Source of the DNA: Maratus speciosus
Taxonomy: Eukaryota > Arthropoda > Arachnida > Araneae > Salticidae
Direction of reading: 5' to 3'
DNA length: 64,000 bases
Assembly: GCA_963932465.1 (NCBI GenBank)
Contig: OZ010792.1
Coordinates: forward strand, 434,001 to 498,000
The notes below the pieces were generated by a model. The model was given only the letters and a program-made list of their open reading frames with translations, was not told the origin of the DNA and made no database searches. The position numbers were made by a program, and so were the translations under genes. Position 1 is the first letter of the stretch. Each line of letters starts with the position of its first letter. Shown piece by piece: positions 46,522 to 56,299 of the stretch.

Positions 46522-46591
46522 CAAAGAACTTTTGCTTACATCTTAGCTAGGCTTAACAAATTTTTTTCTTTAGTGATATTTTATGTGTTTT

Positions 46592-46597
46592 AATAAA
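46592..46597 (+). terminator. Poly(A) signal of STMP1
   Basis: AATAAA lies 71 nt after the STMP1 stop codon, and a TG/T-rich stretch follows within about 30 nt (AATGTAATGTTATTCAGTT). This is the first canonical hexamer after the stop and gives a short 3' UTR of roughly 95-110 nt. In such AT-rich DNA the hexamer alone is weak evidence; its position after the gene is what supports it. Confidence 0.7.
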
Positions 46598-46768
46598 GAG
46601 AATGTAATGTTATTCAGTTAATAAACATATGTATATTTCTTATTTTAAGGCATTCTAATTTTAGCATGTTTTTATGATAAGTAAGAATATTTCAATATTA
46701 TGAAAGTATAACTTGATTTACAAAAGTAAACATGCATTGTAAATTAAAATATTGTTCCAAACTTCCTT

Positions 46769-47693
46769 TCTAAGTATATTACAAGAATTAAAATAAATTC
46801 AGTCAGAATTTACTAAAAAGTGTTTATTACATTGTTAAAATAAAATTAAAAAAATTGCATATCTAAAAACCTAGTACTTTAAAGTACTTGTACTTGTCTT
46901 CAGGTTTTTTCCAGAAATTGTATTAATAAACTGATTTATCAAATTAAATATAAAAGCAATAGAATTAATAGCAATTTCAACCATAAAAAATTTAAACTCC
47001 ACAAATTTCAATATATTCCTGGTTTATTTGAAATACTAAAATATTGCTTACAGAAATATAAAATAAATTTAATTGCTAATCAATCAACAAAGCTAAAAGT
47101 AAAACAACATAACAGTATAGACCCCACCCCACACCATGGATGAATCTACAGGAATTTATCTAATACCAGTGACTACAAATGATGACAAGATAGAAAAGTT
47201 ATATTATATTGGCATGACAATACAGAAAATTCAAGTTACATCTTAAGGAACATATTTCAGATACAAAATTTGATCGCCCCTGTACAGCACTATCAAGACT
47301 AAATCAAAGAAGTGATATTAATATATATTTTGACAAGGCAAAGATAAAGAAAATTCCGTTATTACAATTCATCTATTAGAGAATCATTGGAAATAACACC
47401 TTTAACAATACTTTATCCTACAAAATCTCGAAAATCTGAATCAATTTAATAAGTTGGAATGACAGTTTTCACCCACTAGCCTACACTCCACTTTGGAATA
47501 TTCTACCATGATTTTTAGCTTGAAAGGACTCTTTTGTATTTTATTTTGAACCCTGATGATGAGTACACAAAAGACAAAAGTACTAGGTTTTTAGATGTAC
47601 AAATTTTTGTATTTTATATTTAGCAATGTAGTAAACACCTTTTAGTAAATTTTGACTGAATTTTAAGTTTAATTCATGTAATATGTTCTAGGT
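46769..47693 (+). mobile_element. Penelope-like fragment inside ~100-bp inverted repeats
   Basis: The left arm (about 46769-46886) contains AATTCAGTCAGAATTTACTA and ATATCTAAAAACCTAGTACTTT; the right arm (about 47577-47693) carries their complements (AAGTACTAGGTTTTTAGATG, TAGTAAATTTTGACTGAATT). The arms match over about 100 bp at roughly 85%. Between them is a linker plus GIY-YIG coding remnant, the 3' part of a Penelope-like element. Penelope-like elements are known for terminal repeats in inverted as well as direct orientation. It starts ~170 bp after the STMP1 poly(A) signal. Confidence 0.75.
46973..47420 (+). pseudogene. Penelope-like RT linker and GIY-YIG endonuclease remnant
   Basis: The first frame reads NFNHKKFKLHKFQYIPGLFE, then ILKYCLQKYKINLIANQSTK, matching the region after the RT thumb of Penelope-like proteins (PYIxGLSExLxxILKKYxINVxFxSxxKL). 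A frameshift follows at about 47143, then TGIYLIPVTTNDDKIEKLYY and IGMT give the GIY...YIG pair of the nuclease fold (here GIY and YIG). Another frameshift leads to RKFKLHLKEHISDTKF, which holds the family's R and H/E positions (R-x-x-x-H-x-K-x-H). A TAG at about 47381 ends the sense region. Two frameshifts and absence of the RT make it inactive. Confidence 0.78.
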
Positions 47694-47699
47694 AAGGCA

Positions 47700-48710
47700 A
47701 ATTACAGATTTGTCTATATTTTGATTTATATCATAAATTAGTTTAGTTCCCTTCTAAGTATAATATATAAATACTGAAAATGTTGGCTAGTCTAATTTTT
47801 ATACTGTAATTTAAAAGTGACTAAGAACATGTAAATATTTTATTATTGAAAAAGCAGCCATGCAACTGTAATATTGCTTGGCAAAAAAGGTACTAAAGCA
47901 GGGGAATAAAAGTGGCATGAATGGTACAAGATAAAAAGATCTGTAACTTAAATGATGTAAATAAAACACATTTGTTTTTTAGATGAAAATTCTTACCAAA
48001 AACTAGATAAGATCAAACTTAGTTTTATTCAATCATATAAAACAAAAAGTAAAATTTTAGCATTAAGAACTTTTGAAATTGAATGATTATTATAAGTAGG
48101 GTTGAATGTTAGTCACAAAAAAATGGCAGGCACCCTCCCCCCCCCCCCAATCACCTTTTCACCACCACTATTTCTAAAGAACAATCTTCATTTTATTTCT
48201 TCAACATTTGCAATCGAAATCTACTGTTTGTAAATGTGGTATTAAAAAAGATAACTGGTGGAACCCTTGCAATATTTTCTGTGACAAACTAGTTGCAACT
48301 GCTTGCTACTAACTACACAAGGATAAACTAGGTGTTTAACAAAAAATGATTGAAATAAAAATGAAGTTTTTTTACAAGTACTGAGGTTTGTTCGTGGATA
48401 GGTTAGGGCTTTACAGAATTTTATTTTATCTTTACAATATCAGTAAAATTACATTTTCGATTTCTTATTACAAAATTAAGATATGAGTGAAGTGATGTGT
48501 TTGTTCTCTTTGTCTATTGTAGATTTGTGTTTCTCAATATCTTCATGCAAGTTTTTTTTTATAATTTTTCTAATATTCCCCAGTAGCAGAAAGTTATGGT
48601 TGTGTCTGCGACAGCAATTTAGTGGGATGAAAATTGTCTGCGGGAGTAGCATGTTACATTTTCTTATGTACAAACATTATGAGTGTTAAAATAAACAGTG
48701 TTCTTACTGA
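47700..48710. other. AT-rich sequence downstream of STMP1, nothing recognised
   Basis: Contains poly-C (48137-48149) and runs of A/T. Opposite-strand open frames of about 65 codons at 48476-48689 overlap each other and have low-complexity composition, so I do not accept them as genes. Confidence 0.4.
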
Positions 48711-48717
48711 TTAATAC

Positions 48718-50260
48718 CAGGGGTGATTCTGAGTAAAAAAAAAATTCTGAAATTCACAGCAAATTTTCCGAAAGGTTACAACAGGGGGGGGGGGGGGGGC
48801 GAAAATCCACTGCCGGCACTAATTATGTGTTTTTCTTCGCGATCTTTTGACGAAATTTGCCGTTTTTCTCGATCTTTTGACGAAATTTGCCTTTTTTTCG
48901 CGATTTTTTGACGAAATTTGTCGTTTTTTTGACAAAATCTGCTGTTTTTTCGCGATCTTATGAGGAAATTTCTCGTTTTTTTCTCACGATCTTTTGATGA
49001 AATTTGCTGTTTTTTCGCGATTCTTTGGCAAAAATGAGCTTTTTTTCGCAATCCTTTACGAAATTTGCGTTTTTTCCTCGATTCTTTAACGAACTTAGTG
49101 TTTTTTCCGCGATTCTGTGACAGAAATTTGCGTTTTTTCGGCGCCCCTGGGACGAAATTCACCTTTTCCCGGTATCTTTTGACGAAATTCGCGTTTTTAC
49201 AGCAATCCTTTGGCAGAAATTTGCGTTTTTCGCGATCTTTTGACGAAATTCCGCAAATTTAATTCCGATCTTTTAACATAAATTTTGTTTTTTTCGTGAC
49301 CCTTTGACAGTAATCTGCGTTTTTCGCGATCCTTTGACAGAAATTTGAGTTTTTCCGCGATCGTTTTACAGAAATTTGCGTTTTTTCGGCGCCCCTGGTA
49401 CGAAATTCACCTTTTTCCCGGGATCTTGTGACGAAATTCGCGTTTTTACAGCAATCCTTTGGCAGAAATTTGCGTTTTTCGCGATCTTTTGGCGAAATTC
49501 CGCAAATTTAATTCCGATCTTTTAACATAAATTTTGTTTTTTTTCGTGACCCTTTGACAGTAATCTGCGTTTTTCGCGATCCTTTGACAGAAATTTGCGT
49601 TTTTCAGCGATCGTTTTACAGAAATTTGCGTTTTTTCGCGATCGTTTTACATAAATTTGCATTTTCCCGCGATTGTCTGACTAAATTCGTGTTTTTTCCT
49701 CGATCCTTTCATGAAATTCAAGTTTCTTCCGCATTTTTGTGACAGAAATTTGCGTTTTTCTCGCGCTCCTGGAACGAAATTCACGTTTTTTTTTTTTCAG
49801 GATTTTTGGATAAAATTGAAGTTTGTACAGCTATCCTTTGCAGAAATTTACGTTTTTCGAGATCTTTTGACGAAATACCGCGTTCTTTCTGCAATCCTTT
49901 GACATAAATTTGCGTTTTTTCGCGATCTTTTGACATAAATTTCCGTTTTTTCGCGATCGTTTGACTAAATTTGCGTTTTCCCCACAATCGTTTGACTAAA
50001 TTCGCGTTCTTTCCGCGATCCTTTGACTAAATTCGTGTTTTTTCCGCGATCCTGTGACAGAAATTTGCATTTTTTTTCCACAACCCTAGAACGAAATGCA
50101 TGTTTTTTCCGGGCTCCTTTGACGAAATTCGGGTTTTTATAGCGACCCTTTGGCTATAAATTACCGATTTTTTATGCGAATGATTGTCGAAATTGATATT
50201 TTTCGGCGACCATTTGTCGAATTCGCGATATTTTTTGTCAGAATTTTCTCTCTTTTTTAA
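48718..50260 (+). repeat. Largest ~30-bp array (e) with left hAT-like end
   Basis: The left end reads CAGGGGTGATTCTGAGTAAA, the complement of the closing flanks of arrays b and c. From about 48835 to 50230 there are about 45 units, with variants GACGAAATTTGC, GACAGAAATTTGCG and GACATAAATTTGCG plus TTTTT-CGCGATC. A ~235-bp higher-order block (GGCGCCCCTGG-type start at 49139 and 49389) is repeated at about 250-bp spacing, including AATTCCGATCTTTTAACATA at 49260 and 49510. The matching right end was not found; the array runs into the pseudogene at 50270. Confidence 0.88.
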
Positions 50261-50269
50261 AGGAAATAC

Positions 50270-50981
50270 TTTTTTCTTCTTCAAGTTGGCAAATTTATCT
50301 GCAAGGTCCAAAATAAATCTGCGACGCTCGTCACGCACTTTCTGCTACCAGGTAATATTCTCACCTTTTTTTGAATATCCTGCTAACGTTGCATTTGTTA
50401 TATTTATTTCATTCAAGCCTAATTTGTCTACAGCATTCTTCAATCTACTGTTGGCTTCTTGAAGCACTTTTTTAGCAATCTTTTGCTTTTGTTCTTCCAC
50501 TTTCATCTTTTGTTTCAGTTCATATTCTTTAACTTCAATTGATATCTTTCCATTTTCTATTTCTTTTCAAACTTCAGCTTCTTTTTATTTTCTCTTCAAT
50601 TGTTTGTTCTTGGTCTCTTATTGATGGCTTTCTTTGAAAAATTCTATGTAGCTTTTATGTGAAATCTGAGCAAGATTTATTAACTTTCTTGTTATTGCTA
50701 CAATCTCAGGCTTGTTATTATATAACTTCAGTGCATCTTTAACTGTCATATAAGCATTCAGGATATGGTTCGGACATTTTAGAATTTTCTTCAGTAAGAA
50801 CATTTTCTGTCACAGAAAATCCTTGTTCTATATGGACATTCCCATGTGAAAGGCACAGTGAGAATTTGATCACTTTACTTAAATTCAGATACTTGAACCT
50901 ACCAATTTCATGCTGTTTATACAAAAAATCTCCAATAATGATATACAGGAATATAAATTTCAGCTTTAAAATGATTTTCAA
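50270..50981 (-). pseudogene. hAT-like protein C-terminal region, broken
   Basis: On the minus strand 50981-50739 reads FKYLNLSKVIKFSLCLSHGN then VHIEQGFSVTENVLTEENSK, matching the 'LSLSHGNADVERGFSVNKxxLTxER' signature found near the C-terminus of many arthropod hAT/transposon-derived proteins. A shifted frame, 50803-50618, continues with AYMTVKDALKLYNNKPEIVA and ITRKLINLAQISHKSYIEFF. Next comes a K/E-rich coiled region (KQKMKVEEQKQKIAKKVLQE, about 50510-50440), a TAG, and RDERRRFILDLADKFANLKK near 50335-50275. Several frameshifts and stops. Array e abuts its 3' side. The family name is from memory of the motif, without a database match. Confidence 0.62.
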
Positions 50982-50999
50982 GCTTCAAAGATTCCCACT

Positions 51000-51660
51000 T
51001 GTCAGTTAACTTATCGGAAGATACAGCACTCTGGCGACAGCTGAAAGGTGCGTTAGAGAACTCTGTTAATACTTTAGGGGAGAGTAATTCACAGTGAGAC
51101 AGCAGTCACTTTGACATGTAATTTTTTTTCCTAGCTGGCACTCACACATAACCACCTCATCTTATGCAACACGTGGATCTAGTTTCGGCACTTCGGTTAC
51201 TCGTCTGACAAAATAGTAAATAATTCTTTATTTTATAGTGGTTAAAGTTACATAAATGTCTACTTTAAAGTTAATTTCCTTCATTATGGCATATAATTAC
51301 TTAACCAAACCTAGCTATATCTAATAATAGGCTATTTCAACAAAACAACACAAAACTTTTTAAAGCGATGAAATTGATGAAACAGATCTGGCAATGTGAT
51401 GAAAGTATACGTTGAGACACATGTGGTTATGATGTTAAAAAAGTTATTAATAAAAAAAAGTTTTGCTTTCTCTCTCTCTGTGTGTGCGGAATGGCTAGGA
51501 AAATCTACTAAACATACAAGGCTGAAAATTTGCATGAAGGTAGCCTAATGTCTGGCATTGTGCACCTGCAAATTTTTAATATTTAAAAAATCTAGAAATA
51601 TTAATTAGAAATCATAAGCAACATCTCAAAGTGAGCAATGTTGATCTAGGCAACAGAAAC
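51000..51660. other. No gene recognised
   Basis: AT-rich sequence between two transposon relics. It includes a short CT/GT-rich run (51468-51487). No inverted or tandem structure that I can support. Confidence 0.4.
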
Positions 51661-51669
51661 CTTTTCCGT

Positions 51670-51826
51670 AAAAAGAAGAAAGTCAGAATCTATAGCTTTA
51701 TTTCCAAAATCTTCAAAAACACACCAGATGGTGCAGAATGGTTCATCCTCAGATGACACATCTGATCAAGATACACGGATGGTTCTAGACAATTCTTCTG
51801 ATGACGATGAATCATTTAGGTTTCAG
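51670..51826 (+). pseudogene. Transposase-like gene, left fragment (acidic linker)
   Basis: A frame reads TFSVKRRKSESIALFPKSSK, then HQMVQNGSSSDDTSDQDTRM and DNSSDDDESFRFQ, up to the hAT insertion. Basic patch followed by acidic serine/aspartate linker is typical of the region between the catalytic domain and the C-terminal tail of Tigger-like transposases. It continues in frame after the hAT at 53689. The upstream catalytic part is not recognisable here. Confidence 0.5.
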
Positions 51827-53680
51827 CAGGGTTGGCATGATTTAAATCAACTGATTTAAATCAGCTGATTTTTTAAAAAAATCATTTGATTTAAATCATT
51901 TTTTTTGCTCGTTTTGCCTATGCTAATAATTGCCCTTTTTGTATAGTTGAAAATTCTGAATTCATCAATTTCTGTAATAAACTTCGTCCTGGATATACCA
52001 CACCAAATCGTAAAGTTATTGCTGGAACTTTATTGGAAAAAATATACAATGATGAGAGCAAAAAATGCATGGATGTTTTAAGTGGCGAAATTGTGTGTAT
52101 GACATTTGATGGATGGTCAAACATACGAAATGAACCAATCGTATGTGCATGTGTGGTAAATAGAGGTAAAGTCTACTCACAATCGATACATCAGGATTTT
52201 CACACACAGGTGAATATTTGACTGAACTTGTGACTAAAATGATTCCTTTAACAGAAAATAAATTTAAATGCAAAGTTCATAGTTTCGTCACTGATAATGC
52301 TGCCAACATGGCTAAAATGCGAAATGAATTAGAAGAGAAAGGTTTTAATTATGTAACTATGTATGGGTGTTCTAAACTTGTTGGCAAAAGATCTACTAAG
52401 TAAATCAGTGATCATATTATAAAAATAGTGAAATATTTCTGAAATACTCATCTCCCTAAAGCTTGGTACAATAGTGAAGGCAGCACTGCATTACTTATTC
52501 CAGTAGACGTAAGGTGGAACTCTTATGTTGGCTGCTTTCAATCATACATAAAAAAAATTGGTCAAAAATAGTAAAAGTATGTGAAGAGCACCGAGAAAAT
52601 ATAAATTCTGATATCAAGAAAACAATAATAGACTTAAATATTAAAAGAAATGCAGAGTATATGGCTGAAGTTTTGAAACCCATTGATTGTGCCCTAGATA
52701 CAATCCAAAAAGAGGATTGCCGAATGCACATATCAATGGAAAATTTTGGGTAAAAAGTTAGAAAATGTATTAGATAAAGATAGAATTACAAAATTTAAAA
52801 CAAAATATGAACAAGCTATTAATGGCTGTCATTTTGCTGGAGTTTTATTAAGTCCCTCTGTTTTAAATCGAAATGAAATGTCACTTAGTGTAGAGGAAAA
52901 TAATGAAGGTTTGGCATTGATTAAAGAAAATTGTTCAAATCTTCTCACCACTGTAGCACATTTTCAAGCAAAAAATGGCCCATTCCAAAAATTACCATTG
53001 CTTGAGAAAAAGTTTCAGATATTATCACAGATTATGAGTGGTAGAAGTCCTTTTATGTAATGGGAGGTAAAGAGAGAATCAGCGAAACTGAATTTATTTA
53101 CCAAATAACAGCAGCTGTGGCTTCATCTGCTGGAGTAGAAAGACAATTTTCTTCTTTTGGACTAGTTCATTCAAGCTTCGTAATAAATTAGGAGTGGACA
53201 AAGCTTCTAAATTAGTGTTTTTGTTCAAACAATTAAATCCCTGATTTATTTCTATTTGCTTAAAAAATATTGAATTGTGATTTTTATCCCTTAATAACTA
53301 GCTTGCATTAAATGGATATTTAATTTGTTTTTTTTAAATTTTACCATTTTCTATTCATTTACAACACATTTAAATTTATTTTTTATTTAGTGTGCACAAT
53401 TCAGTCGCAAAATAATAGAAGGGCTTTAGATTAAAGCCTAGATGTTTAATTTTTAGTACCAATCAGTGACTAGAATATAGTATTTTCTTAACTATATAAT
53501 TATTTCTTATGTTATTTTTATAAATTATAAATATTATTTATTCTTTTTTAGTTATTTATTATAAAAAACTGCTCCATGTATTGTAAAAACATAAAAATAC
53601 AATAATTAAAAATAGAATTATAAAAAAATCAAATAAATCTGATTAAAAAAAAAAAAAATCATGATTTTTTTCCAACCCTG
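51827..53680. mobile_element. hAT transposon with its own transposase relic
   Basis: Ends CAGGGTTGGCATGATTTAAA and ATCATGATTTTTTTCCAACCCTG-type complement. The 8-bp target duplication GGTTTCAG is intact at 51819-51826 and 53681-53688. Left subterminal GATTTAAATCA palindromes repeat. The interior carries a plus-strand hAT transposase remnant. The insertion split another transposase-like gene exactly at a codon-compatible point. Confidence 0.95.
51905..53245 (+). pseudogene. hAT transposase relic
   Basis: Pieces in several frames, in order: AYANNCPFCIVENSEFINFC and LRPGYTTPNRKVIAGTLLEK (about 51910-52050); the first catalytic region EIVCMTFDGWSNIRNEPIV (D of T-F-D-G-W-S, about 52085-52143); HSFVTDNAANMAKM (second Asp, about 52278-52319); WNSYVGCFQSYIKK-like sequence near 52515; and the C-terminal dimerisation motif AAVASSAGVERQFSSFG (about 53111-53161) followed by RNKLGVDKASKLVFLFKQLN. 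At least four frameshifts or stops separate them. Family: zinc-finger BED/hAT transposases with the DGWSN motif. The element is inactive. Confidence 0.9.
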
Positions 53681-53688
53681 GGTTTCAG

Positions 53689-53997
53689 GAACTAGAACGG
53701 GAGCCTGTCATTCGTGATTATGTTCTTGTATGGTTTCCAAATAGTGTGTTCTATGTAGGAAAAATTTTAACCTGTAAGCATGAAGATGGTGATTTTGAAG
53801 TGATTTATCTTTGCAAGAGTGTGAAAGCAGCAGGCTTTGTGCCTCATGTTCAAGATATGGGGTCTGTTAATGAATCGGACATTTCAATGCTACTACCAGA
53901 ACTACAATTTATAAGAAAGCAACTATCAGGATACCACCGGTTTCTGATTTCCTTCGGACATTTAGATGTATGTTCAGCTACACACTGCCATCCTTAG
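53689..53997 (+). pseudogene. Transposase-like gene, right fragment (YVGKIL domain)
   Basis: After the hAT the frame reads ELEREPVIRDYVLVWFPNSV, then FYVGKILTCKHEDGDFEVIY, LCKSVKAAGFVP, GSVNESDISMLLPELQF and ends TAG at 53995-53997. This is the same tail domain as at 2519-2940 (VxF-x-x-x-x-Y-V-G-K-I ... DGDxEVxFLRK ... F-x-P ... SVxExDIxxLLP). It is known to me from transposon-derived proteins. Function of the tail is not known to me. Confidence 0.6.
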
Positions 53998-53999
53998 GC

Positions 54000-54980
54000 T
54001 ACTCTTAAACCTTAAGAGGGATAACTATATAGTTTAATTACCACAATCCACCATATGTGTTCACTTAAGCTCAAACTGTGGTTGAATTGTTAATAATATG
54101 TGTACCTGTAACTATTGAAAATTTCTTTCATTTTTACTATTGCTCTATCAAAACTACTCAACCCTAAAAATGTCAGATTAAACTCCAAGTGATAACCACA
54201 ATTTGAGGCAGTAGTTAAGACATTATTAAACTGGAGAAAATTATGGATAGAGTGTAAAAATGTATGATTTATGCAAATGTAAATTGTCTCACTGTGTACC
54301 ACTTGGGGTACACAGTGAGACAATTTCTGATACTCCATTATCATGCTATTATAAACAACTTTTTTAAAACCATTTATACATTAATGTGTAGCGTATTTGT
54401 GCTGCTTTAAGATGTAGCAAAATTTTTTTCAAAAGAATAAAAATAGTTGCCCTACGTTAAGAAATAATATTTTTCGTCTCACTGTGTACTACCCTCACCT
54501 AAAACTGTTTTATAAAAGGATTGACAATGGGACCCTTTATTTGTAACATATTTAGATGCCTCAATGTAATGATTTTGTGCATGGTTTAAGAATTGAAGTC
54601 TGTTTTTTTTTTTGCATGTTTCCAAAGCTACTTTTACTTCATCCCTAAGTCAATCTTTTGATCTACACACTCTTCAAACTAGGGTCTTGACAATCTACTG
54701 CCTACATCAGATGAACAAGTGGTTCATCTCTCTGAAAAACCTCGGTGAAATTGTCGAATAAAAGCTGTTTTAATTGATGCTATTGTAAGCAGCCAAGTAA
54801 TCAATTTATATAATCCATCTCAAAAGTTTAAGTACAAGCATAAAATGTTGATATTTAATGAATAATAAAAAGTTAAAATAAAGAGCATATTTTTATTTGT
54901 GGATTTTGTAAATTCATTTATATAAATGATGATATCAGAAGTAGAAAAAAAAAGAAATTACATATTTGTAAAAAATATAA
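54000..54980. other. No gene recognised; small hairpin
   Basis: An inverted pair TTGTCTCACTGTGTACC / GGTACACAGTGAGACAA centres near 54303, and a third GTCTCACTGTGTAC lies at 54476. Otherwise AT-rich sequence without protein-like frames. Confidence 0.5.
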
Positions 54981-54989
54981 GTTAAACAA

Positions 54990-55370
54990 AACTGTCCCAA
55001 AAGTTTATGCACAATGGCAAAAACCACTACATTTATAATTTTTACTAAACTGTTACATACAAACTATTTTTCCGTGATTTCGGATTAGTTCAAATAAACA
55101 CGTGTCCATCGAAATTATTAGTTTTTATAGTGTTTCTGGTGGCCTCAATGAATTTTCAAGAGAGTCATATTGTTTTCCATTGCTGTAAACTTGACGGGTT
55201 AAAATGCCATAGACATTCTCAATCAGGTTTATGCCACAACATAAAGCTGGCGAGTCAAGAATTAAAAAAATTTTATGTGAAAGCCACAGTTATGTAGTAT
55301 GTCTTATGTAGATTGAGGTATCACCTTGTTCAAAGATCCATTCAGGATCAGATCCAACAGTTATGACATA
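54990..55370 (-). pseudogene. Tc1-family transposase relic
   Basis: On the minus strand the translated pieces read PEWIFEQGDTSIYIRHTT (matching W-I-F-Q-Q-D-N-A-x-x-H; here the catalytic Asp-Asn appears as G-D), then LILDSPALCCGINLIENVYG (W-P-A-x-S-P-D-L-N-P-I-E-N-x-W-G, with the third acidic position E present) and ILTRQVYSNGKQYDSLENSL. Stops and substitutions (SPDLNP to CCGINL) show decay. The outer end ACTGTCCCAAAAGTTTATGC (54990-55010) may be the terminal repeat, with the partner near 54825 (CAAAAGTTTAAGTAC-like) in the opposite orientation not confirmed. Confidence 0.82.
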
Positions 55371-55457
55371 TTTTGTATTAATATGCTAAAACTGTGTTAT
55401 TACTCCTTCTCAAGAGAAAAGCATAAGCTTTTAGGGTTAGTCTTACAAGTAAAGATA

Positions 55458-56293
55458 CTAAGTCTGTGGCGGCAAATTTCGATTTTTATAGCTCATTCGA
55501 TTCGTCTCATTGAGCTTAGTAATGTTATACCTCGCATATTGGCTATTGAGTTTTTATAATGACAGGGGCCGGGTCAAAGTTCAAAATTTCGTTCATTGAA
55601 AAACAGATGCCTTCAAAGAAATAAGTGTGATTTAAGTTTACTAATTGTTTTTACAGTGCCATGCATTTGCAATAACTACTATACTGTTACATTATTCCTG
55701 TTATTATAAGAATTTGTAATTGCAAATAAAATATTAGTATGCTACTTGACAGGCAGATTTTCGCAAGTTATGATATAGTCATCTAATTCAGTGTTGTCAG
55801 TGGGCTACTTCTTTAAATTTAGATTTCATGATTGGCACCACTTTTCTGAAATGGTAAAATTCCCTTTGTTTTCTTCTTCATTAATATGTCATTAAATAAG
55901 GCGAATTTTACTATTTCAAATAAGTGGTGCCAATCAAGAAATCTGAATTTTTAAAAAAGTAGCCCACTGGCAACACTGGTCTCATTTTGTTCATCCTGCC
56001 AATACTTTTTCCCGAATTACAAGCAAAAATCTGTGTAACCACATATTTTCAGTTCTTTTGTCCGTTTTTCAGTGACTATGTAACTTGCGGAACGTCTACA
56101 TACATATGGTTGCATGTGAAGGAATTTTCTGCAACTGTTTTATTTTCGGCAGCACGCATTATGCAAATTTTAAACTTTGACCCAGCCCCCTGTCATCATT
56201 AAAACTCAATAGCTGATATGCGAGGTAGCACATTACTTAGCTCGATGAGACGAATTGAATGAGCTATAAAAATCAAAATTCACTGTCACAGTC
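55458..56293. mobile_element. Long inverted-repeat element with nested MITE
   Basis: Arms of about 135 bp, 55458-55597 and 56155-56293, are complementary at roughly 85-90%; shared words include TTTTTATAGCTCATTC, ACCTCGCATAT and GGTCAAAGTT. The arms face inward around a 560-bp core that contains a separate MITE (55789-55978). No coding frame is supported. TIRs this long suggest a MULE-like or foldback element, but the target duplication was not resolved. Confidence 0.8.
55789..55978. mobile_element. 190-bp hAT-like MITE
   Basis: Ends CAGTGTTGTCAGTGGGCTAC and GTAGCCCACTGGCAACACTG are inverted partners, followed by longer subterminal matches (GATTGGCACCACTT and AAGTGGTGCCAATC). Flanks ATCTAATT and GTCTCATT agree at six of eight positions, a decayed 8-bp duplication. 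It sits in the core of the long inverted-repeat element. Confidence 0.85.
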
Positions 56294-56299
56294 TATAGC

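Noticed and set aside
48476..48689. Overlapping 65-68-codon frames on opposite strands
   Set aside because: Opposite-strand overlap, low-complexity composition, no motif.
48835..50230. Array considered as a CRISPR-like repeat
   Set aside because: Units are contiguous and diverged with no unique spacers, and the DNA is clearly eukaryotic.
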